Part shown: in pieces, positions 1-5,128 of the stretch
Layout: each line of letters starts with the position of its first letter
Position numbering within the stretch: the stretch's first letter is position 1
From: Nitrospinota bacterium
GTDB lineage: Bacteria; Nitrospinota; Nitrospinia; UBA9942
Assembly (NCBI GenBank): GCA_016200365.1
Contig: JACQEW010000376.1
Location: 1-5,617, forward strand
DNA length: 5,617 nt
Direction: 5' to 3'
Notes under the pieces: model-generated
The model's database searches: none
Seen by the model: the letters and a program-made list of their open reading frames with translations, nothing else
What the model was told of the DNA's origin: nothing
Position numbers and translations under genes: made by a program

Positions 1-23
1 AAAAATACACTGAACAAAACATG

Positions 24-177
24 ATTAATCCGCAGATTACGCAGATTAACGCAGATTATGGAACAAGATGAAGAGACAAGATGTAAGAGGCAAGAAAAAA
101 CCAAAGAATCTTGCTTCTTGTTTCTTGCTTCTGATTTCTTCTTAATCTGCGCTAATCTGCGAAATCTGCGGATATAT
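24..177. repeat. Long imperfect inverted repeat upstream of xseA (outer arms, CGCAGATTA units)
   Basis: The left arm at 24-58 is the reverse complement of the right arm at 143-177, with 31 of 35 positions matching. Each arm contains three copies of a short unit, CGCAGATTA, with a 9-10 base period. The 84-base interior holds a second, unrelated inverted repeat (77-127), so the whole is nested. The element fills almost all of the visible spacer before xseA and ends 7 bases before its ATG. Its role is unknown: it could fold in RNA, extrude as a cruciform, or be a non-autonomous palindromic element. Bases 1-23 show nothing I can identify. Confidence 0.9.
77..127. repeat. Inner inverted repeat nested in the 24-177 element (CAAGA-type units)
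   Basis: Bases 77-95 pair with 109-127 at 15 of 19 positions across a 13-base loop. The arms are purine-rich on the left and pyrimidine-rich on the right, and are built from repeated CAAGA/GAAG-like words (TCTTG/CTTC on the right). The unit differs from that of the outer arms, so the inner pair is not an extension of the outer stem. Low sequence complexity makes some pairing expected, so this is weaker than the outer pair. Confidence 0.65.
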
Positions 178-184
178 AATTTTC

Positions 185-1528
185 ATGCTTCAAGAAAGAG
201 AAGTATACACGGTCTCGGAGCTTACCCGTGCAATAAAATTTGTCCTCGAAGAGGATTTCAGCGATATATGGGTTGAGGGGGAGATTTCCAATTTTAAGGT
301 GCCGAACTCGGGTCATGCCTATTTCACACTGAAAGACAAGGAGAGCCAGATGAAAATAGTCCTTTTCAGATTAAATAAAAGACTGCTCAAATTCGAGCCT
401 GAGGACGGGCTTCATGTAATCGTCAGAGGCAGGATAAGCGTCTATGAGCCGAGAGGCGAATACCAGTTAATTGCAGACTACATGGAGCCTAAGGGGATAG
501 GCGCCCTGCAATTGGCATTCGAGCAGTTAAAGGAAAAACTCTTTAAAGAAGGGCTTTTTGACGAGGCGCATAAAAAACCCATCCCGCAATTCCCTCAAAA
601 AATAGCCATTGTAACATCTCCGACAGGCGCTGCAATCAGGGATATGCTCCGCATCATTGACAGGAGATTCGCCACTGTCAACATCATTATCTATCCTGTC
701 AGGGTTCAGGGTGAAGGTGCATCCCTTGAAATCGCACAGGCTATAAGAGAATTAAACACCCTGCCTGGTATTGATGTAATGATTATCGGCAGGGGCGGAG
801 GCTCTATTGAAGACCTCTGGTCGTTTAACGAAGAAATCGTTGCAAGGGCAATATACGACTCAAAAGTCCCTGTAATCTCTGCTGTAGGGCATGAGATAGA
901 CTACACAATCTCGGATTTTGCCGCTGATTTGCGCGCACCCACCCCATCGGCAGCAGCAGAGCTTGTGGTAAAAGATAAGAGAGAGGTGGCTCAAAATATT
1001 ATCGGCATGGAAAAAAGACTGATAAATGCCGTGCAGAATATGATTGATATATTGAAAAGCGATTTAATCGGGTTACAGGAGAGAAGGGTTTTAAGGTCGC
1101 CATTGGATAGAATTTATGAATTACAGCAGAGGGGCGATGACTTGAATTTAAGACTGAAAAGGTCGCCGATGATGATATACAAAAAATTCAGCGAGAAGAC
1201 CTTTCACCTGACAAAAAGCCTTTTTATACTGAATCCGAGATTGAAGCTGGAAGCTCAATACTGGAAGCCCCTTCGAGCTTTGAGCTTTGAGCTTCGAGCT
1301 TCAGTAAACCACAGACTCGAGATACTCGATAAAAAGTTAAAGGGGGCATCGGGCAGACTAAATGCCCTCAGTCCTTTGGCTGTCCTTGAAAGGGGATACA
1401 GCATAAGCAGGAGGCTCCCGGACATGAAAATCATAAAGGATATTTCCGATGTTGAAACAGGCGGGCAGGTTAATGTAAAATTACACAGGGGAGAATTGGT
1501 TTGCAGGGTTGAAGAAAGGAAGCAATGA
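185..1528 (+). CDS. xseA: Exodeoxyribonuclease VII large subunit
   Basis: This is the catalytic subunit of exonuclease VII, which with several XseB copies degrades single-stranded DNA from either end into oligonucleotides in the cytoplasm. The 447 residues are close to the 456 of E. coli XseA. Seen in order: an N-terminal OB-fold DNA-binding domain (about 5-100, with EGEISNF at 31-37 and GHAYFTLKD at 43-51); the catalytic core with TSPTGAAIRD (144-153), GRGGGSIEDLWSFNEE (202-217) and VGHEID (234-239) followed by DLRAPTPSAAAE (248-259); a charged helical, coiled-coil-like region (about 265-390); and the family C-terminal motif LSPLAVLERGYSI (395-407). The ATG at 185 gives the canonical N-terminus (VYTVSELTRAIK) but has no good Shine-Dalgarno sequence. 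A short palindrome lies inside the coiled-coil part (codons 353-373). The stop codon lies in the left arm of a hairpin shared with the xseB leader. Confidence 0.97.
   Translation: MLQEREVYTVSELTRAIKFVLEEDFSDIWVEGEISNFKVPNSGHAYFTLKDKESQMKIVLFRLNKRLLKFEPEDGLHVIVRGRISVYEPRGEYQLIADYMEPKGIGALQLAFEQLKEKLFKEGLFDEAHKKPIPQFPQKIAIVTSPTGAAIRDMLRIIDRRFATVNIIIYPVRVQGEGASLEIAQAIRELNTLPGIDVMIIGRGGGSIEDLWSFNEEIVARAIYDSKVPVISAVGHEIDYTISDFAADLRAPTPSAAAELVVKDKREVAQNIIGMEKRLINAVQNMIDILKSDLIGLQERRVLRSPLDRIYELQQRGDDLNLRLKRSPMMIYKKFSEKTFHLTKSLFILNPRLKLEAQYWKPLRALSFELRASVNHRLEILDKKLKGASGRLNALSPLAVLERGYSISRRLPDMKIIKDISDVETGGQVNVKLHRGELVCRVEERKQ
1242..1303. repeat. Inverted repeat with 7-base tandem units inside xseA
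   Basis: Bases 1242-1258 pair with 1287-1303 at 16 of 17 positions. The right side is also a tandem array: four consecutive 7-base units, GAGCTTT twice then GAGCTTC twice (1275-1302). The frame stays open and the stretch encodes about residues 353-373 of XseA, including W360 and the peptide LRALSFELRAS. This style, short tandem units forming the arms of a palindrome, is the same as in the spacers. XseA is not clearly longer than its relatives, so replacement of, or drift within, a tolerant coiled-coil segment is as likely as insertion. Confidence 0.8.
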
Positions 1529-1559
1529 GCAACGAGTAAAATACTCATTGCTCATTGCT
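1521..1559. repeat. Hairpin bridging the xseA stop codon and the xseB leader
   Basis: Left arm 1521-1538 and right arm 1542-1559 match at 17 of 18 positions around a 3-base AAA loop. The only mismatch is C1533 with A1547. The arms repeat a GCAATGAG/GAGCAA-like word. The left arm contains the TGA stop of xseA (1526-1528), and the right arm ends 7 bases before the xseB ATG. No T-tract follows (next bases GATTATT), so it does not look like an intrinsic terminator. It would place a strong stem directly over the ribosome-binding region of xseB. Confidence 0.9.
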
Positions 1560-1566
1560 GATTATT

Positions 1567-1824
1567 ATGGCGGAAATAAAATTTGAAAAGGCATTAAAAA
1601 GACTGGAAGAGATTGTAGAGGAACTCGAAAAGGGAGACCTCGACCTCGATAAATCCCTCCAAATCTTTGAAGAAGGAATCAAGATGTCGCGTATATGCTC
1701 GCAGAAACTGCAGGAGGCGGAAAAGAAAATAGAAATTCTGACAAAAGATGAAAGCGGCAGATTAAAAGCCGAACCTTTTGAACCCTCTGCTGAATCAGAG
1801 AATCTGTCTGAAAAAGAAGAATAA
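1567..1824 (+). CDS. xseB: Exodeoxyribonuclease VII small subunit
   Basis: This is the small helical subunit that assembles in multiple copies on the coiled-coil arm of XseA and is needed for exonuclease VII function. At 85 residues it matches the family (E. coli 80). The family signature runs from FEKALKRLEEIVEELEKGDL (6-25) to FEEG (34-37), followed by a second helix (SQKLQEAEKKIEIL, 45-58) and an acidic, probably disordered tail. I chose ATG 1567 because MAEIKFEKAL is a typical beginning. A TTG at 1555 in the same frame would add MLII but lies inside the hairpin arm. The gene starts 38 bases after xseA and no Shine-Dalgarno sequence is visible, so its translation may depend on coupling to xseA. 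Confidence 0.95.
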   Translation: MAEIKFEKALKRLEEIVEELEKGDLDLDKSLQIFEEGIKMSRICSQKLQEAEKKIEILTKDESGRLKAEPFEPSAESENLSEKEE

Positions 1825-1846
1825 TTAATCTCAAATTATATATTTA

Positions 1847-1973
1847 GCCACAGATGGACACAGACTCGAATGGAGTGCAAGTGTAAGTGTAAGTTAAAAG
1901 ATTTTATTTACCTATCCCTTACACTCTTCACTTTCACTTTTCTTATCTGTGTGTATCTGTGAAAATCTGTGGC
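1847..1973. repeat. Long inverted repeat between xseB and ispA (outer arms, CACAGA units)
   Basis: Bases 1847-1864 pair with 1956-1973 at 15 of 18 positions: nine perfect pairs (GCCACAGAT with ATCTGTGGC), a three-base mismatch, then six more pairs. The right side carries a further TCTGTG copy at 1946-1951, so the unit is tandemly repeated there. The outermost stem is followed, three bases on, by six T residues (1977-1982), giving a faint likeness to an intrinsic terminator, but the loop is very large. A second inverted repeat sits in the interior. The spacer 1825-1997 contains no gene. Confidence 0.85.
1875..1937. repeat. Inner inverted repeat nested in the 1847-1973 element (AAGTGT units)
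   Basis: The left arm at 1875-1893 consists of AAGTGT-like hexamer units. It pairs with 1918-1937 if one single-base gap is allowed, with a few mismatches. The interior is an AT-rich loop of 24 bases. The word family is unrelated to the CACAGA outer arms. The arms are low-complexity, which tempers the evidence. Confidence 0.65.
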
Positions 1974-1997
1974 AAATTTTTTATAATTTCCTTGAAC

Positions 1998-2888
1998 ATG
2001 AACATAAAGGAATATCTCAATGAAATGAAGACGCTGGTGGATAATGCCCTCGACAGGTATATACCCTCCAAAAACACCTATCCTCCCGATATTTATAATT
2101 CCATGAGATACAGCCTGTTTGCAGGAGGCAAGAGGCTGAGACCTATACTGGTCATTGCCTCGGCAGAGACTGTCGGTGGAAAGAGGGAGGATGTCCTCCC
2201 CTTCGCATGCGCCATCGAGATGATACACACCTACACCCTTATCCATGACGACCTCCCTGCAATAGATAATGACGACTTCCGCAGGGGAAAGCCTGCAAAT
2301 CACAAAGAGTTCGGCGAAGCTGTTGCCATACTGGCGGGAGACGCCCTTTTAACTATGGCGTTTCAGATGATGAGCGAGGTAAGACTCATGCCAGGGATAA
2401 ATCCGGCTGCGATTTTAAGGGCAATGAATGAAATAGCACGGGCGGTCGGGGCATCCGGCACTATCGGCGGGCAGGTGGTGGATATTCAATACAGCGGAAA
2501 GAAGCCTGATATTCCTACGCTCGAATATATACACACCCATAAGACAGGCGAGATGATCCTGTCTGCTGTAAGGGCTGGCGCGATATTGAGCGACTGCGAA
2601 GATGATGAACTGAATGCCCTAACCAAATACGGCGAAAATATCGGTCTTGCCTTTCAGGTGGTGGATGATATACTCGATGTGGAGGGGGAAAGTGAAGTAA
2701 TGGGAAAGACAACAGGCAGTGACGAGAGGATGAAAAAGATTACCTATCCATCGGTCTTCGGTCTTGCCGAATCGAAAAAAATTGCCGGCAGGCTGATTGA
2801 CAACAGCATAAAATCTCTCGAGATGTTCGGAGAGAAGGGAGAGATATTGAAAGATATTTCGGAGTATATTATTGCAAGAAGATTCTGA
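1998..2888 (+). CDS. ispA: Polyprenyl (farnesyl/geranylgeranyl) diphosphate synthase
   Basis: This is a trans-type short-chain prenyl transferase that condenses dimethylallyl or a longer allylic diphosphate with isopentenyl diphosphate, feeding quinone, undecaprenyl and other isoprenoid synthesis. Its 296 residues match IspA (E. coli 299). Visible motifs: GGKRLRP (43-49, diphosphate-binding Lys/Arg); the first Asp-rich motif DDLPAID (84-90) followed by DDFRRGKP (92-99), with the two-residue spacing typical of bacterial type II enzymes; GGQVVDI (157-163); HKTGEM (181-186); the second Asp-rich motif DDILD (223-227). Tyr79, five residues before the first Asp motif, is as in E. coli IspA and suggests a C15 product, but C20 cannot be excluded. 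The ATG at 1998 gives the usual N-terminus; a GTG at 1959 would add 13 residues encoded by the repeat arm and is unlikely. No Shine-Dalgarno sequence is visible. dxs, the first MEP-pathway gene, lies next downstream. Confidence 0.95.
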   Translation: MNIKEYLNEMKTLVDNALDRYIPSKNTYPPDIYNSMRYSLFAGGKRLRPILVIASAETVGGKREDVLPFACAIEMIHTYTLIHDDLPAIDNDDFRRGKPANHKEFGEAVAILAGDALLTMAFQMMSEVRLMPGINPAAILRAMNEIARAVGASGTIGGQVVDIQYSGKKPDIPTLEYIHTHKTGEMILSAVRAGAILSDCEDDELNALTKYGENIGLAFQVVDDILDVEGESEVMGKTTGSDERMKKITYPSVFGLAESKKIAGRLIDNSIKSLEMFGEKGEILKDISEYIIARRF

Positions 2889-2892
2889 TTAG

Positions 2893-3001
2893 CCACAGAG
2901 GACACAGATTTTTTTAAGATATTGTTTCATTGTTTCATTGTTTTAACAATAGAACAATGGAGCAATGGAACAATGTGTATATTAATCTGTGAAATCTGTG
3001 G
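2893..3001. repeat. Long inverted repeat between ispA and dxs (outer arms, CACAGA units)
   Basis: Bases 2893-2910 pair with 2984-3001 at 15 of 18 positions, again as two paired blocks separated by three mismatches, the same design as the xseB-ispA element and with nearly the same arm sequence. The left arm begins four bases after the ispA stop codon. The interior is largely a second, stronger hairpin (2921-2974). The right arm is followed by GGATATAT, as in the element upstream of xseA. Confidence 0.88.
2921..2974. repeat. Inner hairpin nested in the 2893-3001 element (CAATG/GAACAAT units)
   Basis: Bases 2921-2942 pair with 2953-2974 over 22 positions: 19 Watson-Crick pairs and three positions (2927, 2933, 2935) that are T opposite G, so every position can pair in a + strand transcript. 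The loop is 10 bases. The arms are made of repeated CATTGTTT (left) or CAATGGA (right) words, and resemble the GCAATGAG words of the xseA-xseB hairpin. No T-tract follows. Confidence 0.88.
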
Positions 3002-3041
3002 ATATATGGTTTTATGTTTTTCCCTGTAGCAAATTGTTATT

Positions 3042-4964
3042 ATGAAATTATTAAATACCATAAACAGTCCTGATGATTTGAAAAAGATTAATAGAAGCAG
3101 CCTCCCCGAATTATCAAAGGAGATACGGAAATTTATAATAGACAGCGTCTCCAAGACCGGCGGTCATCTTGCATCCAGTCTCGGCGTCGTTGACCTGACG
3201 ATAGCCCTGCACTATATCTTTAAAACGCCTGAAGATATTATTATCTGGGATGTGGGACATCAGTGCTATACCCACAAAATCCTTACAGGGAGGCGGGAGA
3301 ATTTCGCCACCCTTAGACAATATGGGGGGATAAGCGGGTTTCCGAGGAGAGAGGAGAGCGTTTACGACGCATTTGATACAGGACACAGCGGCACATCCAT
3401 ATCCATTGCGCTGGCGTATGCAAAGGCAAGAGATAAGACAGGCGGTGGCAATTCGGTTATAGCCGTTATCGGAGACGGCTCGATGACTTCGGGTCTTGCA
3501 CTGGAAGGGCTGAACAATGCAGGGACATTAAACAGCGATATCATCGTGGTTCTCAACGACAACAAGATGTCAATCTCTCCGAATGTAGGCGCCATATCCG
3601 CACACCTAAATAAGATTATCACAGGGCAGTTGTATAACAGGATGAAGGGGGATGTTGAATATCTCTTAAAGACCATTCCAGCCATTGGAGGACAGATGGC
3701 AAAGTTTGCGCACAGGGTTGAGGAGGCTGTCAAAGGTCTCTTTGTCCCCGGCAGGTTTTTTGAAGACCTCGGCTTCAAATATGTAGGACCGATAGACGGA
3801 CATAATATCAATCACCTGCTGGATACATTCGAGAGCGTAAAGAGATTAAAGGGGCCGATTTTAGTCCATGTTGTAACAACAAAAGGAAAGGGCTATAAAC
3901 CTGCCGAGGACGAGGCGGATTCATTTCACGGCGTGTCTCAATTCGATGTTACGACAGGCAGCTTTAAAAAGAAAAAATCGCCGCCCTCATATACGGAGAT
4001 TTTCAGCAAAACCCTCGTTTCTCTTGCCGAAAGCGATGATAAGATTGTGGCAATTACGGCGGCTATGGCTGACGGGACAGGGCTTGACAGGTTTGAAGAG
4101 CGGTTCAAAGACAGGTTCTACGATGTAGGCATTGCGGAACAGCATGCCGTAACCTTTGCCGCAGGTCTGGCAGTAAAGGGTTTTAAGCCTGTGGTGGCAA
4201 TATACTCAACATTCCTCCAGAGGGCTTACGACCAGATACTCCACGATGTGTGCCTCACAAACCTCCCTGTTACCTTTGCCATTGACAGGGCAGGTATCGT
4301 AGGCGAGGATGGCGCAACCCATCAGGGATTATTCGACCTCTCCTATCTCCGCTCCCTGCCGAACATGGTGCTGATGGCTCCAAAGGACGAAAACGAGCTC
4401 CAGTATATACTTAAAACCGCCATTGAATATAACGGTCCCGCTGCTGTAAGGTATCCAAGAGGGAGCGGCGAAGGGGTTAAGCTTGAAAAGGACTTTAATG
4501 CAATAGAAATCGGCAGGGGTGAGATTATAAGAAACGGCGGCGATATAGTCATACTGGCAATCGGGAATACAGTATACCCATCTCTCGAGGCAGCATCCCT
4601 GTTGATGAATAGCGGGATTGATGCAGCAGTTGTGAATATGAGATTTGTAAAGCCCATTGACAGAGACATTATAATCGCATTTGCAAAAAAATCGAGAATT
4701 ATCGTAACCGTAGAGGAGAATGTCCTTCAAGGGGGATTCGGCAGCGCCGTGCTGGAGGCTCTGGAAGAAGAAGGACTGACCAATATAAATGTTAAAAGAA
4801 TCGGCATCCCCGACAGTTTCATCGGGCATGGCGCACCGGCAATATTAAGAGAAAAATATAAACTGACACCTGACGGTATCGCCGCAACAATATTAGAATT
4901 TCTCTCTGTAGTGCGAGGCTTCAGCCTTGCCTTCCCTACCCCGAATAAATCGGAAAAGACTTGA
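3042..4964 (+). CDS. dxs: 1-deoxy-D-xylulose-5-phosphate synthase
   Basis: This thiamine-diphosphate enzyme condenses pyruvate with glyceraldehyde 3-phosphate to DXP, the first step of the MEP isoprenoid pathway and also a precursor for thiamine and pyridoxal. Its 640 residues compare with 620 in E. coli. Landmarks: GGHLASSLG (40-48, His42 equivalent to E. coli His49); WDVGHQCYTHKILTGRR (69-85); the ThDP/Mg motif GDGS (144-147) with Asn174; GPIDGH (249-254); FHGV (295-298, His296); the transketolase-like pyrimidine domain with IAEQHAVTFAAGLA (364-377, catalytic Glu366), YSTFLQRAYDQ (388-398) and DRAGIVGEDGATHQG (415-429, His427); and a C-terminal transketolase domain to about residue 622. ATG 3042 is supported by an in-frame TAG at 3027 and a typical N-terminus. 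No Shine-Dalgarno sequence or thiamine riboswitch is seen upstream. The last 18 residues (623-640) lie beyond the usual end and are encoded from the start of a palindromic element. All catalytic residues checked are present. Confidence 0.97.
   Translation: MKLLNTINSPDDLKKINRSSLPELSKEIRKFIIDSVSKTGGHLASSLGVVDLTIALHYIFKTPEDIIIWDVGHQCYTHKILTGRRENFATLRQYGGISGFPRREESVYDAFDTGHSGTSISIALAYAKARDKTGGGNSVIAVIGDGSMTSGLALEGLNNAGTLNSDIIVVLNDNKMSISPNVGAISAHLNKIITGQLYNRMKGDVEYLLKTIPAIGGQMAKFAHRVEEAVKGLFVPGRFFEDLGFKYVGPIDGHNINHLLDTFESVKRLKGPILVHVVTTKGKGYKPAEDEADSFHGVSQFDVTTGSFKKKKSPPSYTEIFSKTLVSLAESDDKIVAITAAMADGTGLDRFEERFKDRFYDVGIAEQHAVTFAAGLAVKGFKPVVAIYSTFLQRAYDQILHDVCLTNLPVTFAIDRAGIVGEDGATHQGLFDLSYLRSLPNMVLMAPKDENELQYILKTAIEYNGPAAVRYPRGSGEGVKLEKDFNAIEIGRGEIIRNGGDIVILAIGNTVYPSLEAASLLMNSGIDAAVVNMRFVKPIDRDIIIAFAKKSRIIVTVEENVLQGGFGSAVLEALEEEGLTNINVKRIGIPDSFIGHGAPAILREKYKLTPDGIAATILEFLSVVRGFSLAFPTPNKSEKT
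4908..4939. repeat. Short palindromic element forming the 3' end of dxs
   Basis: GCGAGGCT (4913-4920) and AGCCTTGC (4923-4930) pair at 7 of 8 positions, the exception being a G opposite T, around a TC loop. An outer GTAG (4908-4911) and CTAC (4936-4939) add a second short stem. The element begins exactly at codon 623, where homology to other Dxs proteins appears to stop, and is read in frame as VVRGFSLAFPT. A small CCGA/TCGG pair follows at 4941-4953. Confidence 0.65.
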
Positions 4965-5071
4965 ACACGAATTGCACGAATGGACAAATTACACGAATAA
5001 TTCAGAGAAAATATTTTGGTTTTGATTTTGTCTTCATTCGTAACATTCGTATATTCATGTAATTCGTGTTC
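4963..5071. repeat. Long inverted repeat between dxs and tlyA (CACGAAT units)
   Basis: Bases 4963-4998 pair with 5036-5071 at 28 of 36 positions; the outer 19 match at 17. Units are CACGAAT or TTACACGAAT-like on the left and ATTCGT-like on the right, a word family distinct from the other gaps. The left arm begins inside the dxs stop codon (TGA at 4962-4964). The interior (4999-5035) is T-rich, with only weak self-pairing, so a nested second element is not clear here. Confidence 0.87.
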
Positions 5072-5085
5072 TAAGTTTTTTGATT

Positions 5086-5106
5086 TTCTTGCCAAAAAAG
5101 CAAGAA
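5086..5106. repeat. Small hairpin upstream of tlyA
   Basis: TTCTTGC (5086-5092) and GCAAGAA (5100-5106) are perfect complements around a CAAAAAA loop. Three T residues follow, too few for a convincing terminator. It occupies the short stretch between the dxs-tlyA inverted repeat and the tlyA start. The words resemble the CAAGA units upstream of xseA. It could be a weak terminator or attenuator, or chance in AT-rich DNA. Confidence 0.45.
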
Positions 5107-5128
5107 TTTGATTGATAAGTAACTAAGA

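Noticed and set aside
24..58. Possible CRISPR-like array from the regular CGCAGATTA units
   Set aside because: The units are only 9-10 bases, directly adjacent without spacers, and mirrored in a complementary arm; no cas genes are present.
58..276. 72-residue open frame at the left end
   Set aside because: Its first half is translated repeat arms and low-complexity DNA, and it then overlaps the well-supported N-terminus of xseA in another frame.
1847..1987. Intrinsic terminator between xseB and ispA
   Set aside because: Six T residues follow the outer stem, but the stem is interrupted, AT-rich and encloses about 90 bases, so I did not call it a terminator.
1959..1997. GTG start that would extend ispA by 13 residues
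   Set aside because: The extension is encoded by the right arm of the inverted repeat and has no counterpart in the family; ATG 1998 gives the normal N-terminus.
2889..3041. Thiamine (TPP) riboswitch upstream of dxs
   Set aside because: The conserved THI-box CUGAGA and its partner elements are not visible; the gap is accounted for by the nested inverted repeat.
2927..3154. Minus-strand frame of 75 residues between ispA and dxs
   Set aside because: It consists of translated palindrome arms plus antisense of the dxs start, with no recognisable domain.
4329..4829. 166-residue minus-strand frame inside dxs
   Set aside because: It is antisense to conserved Dxs coding sequence and shows no domain or start signal of its own.
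4727..5095. Minus-strand frame of 122 residues over the dxs end and the following gap
   Set aside because: It reads the CACGAAT repeat (HELHEYTN-like peptide) and then antisense dxs. Such peptides are typical artefacts of translated spacer repeats.
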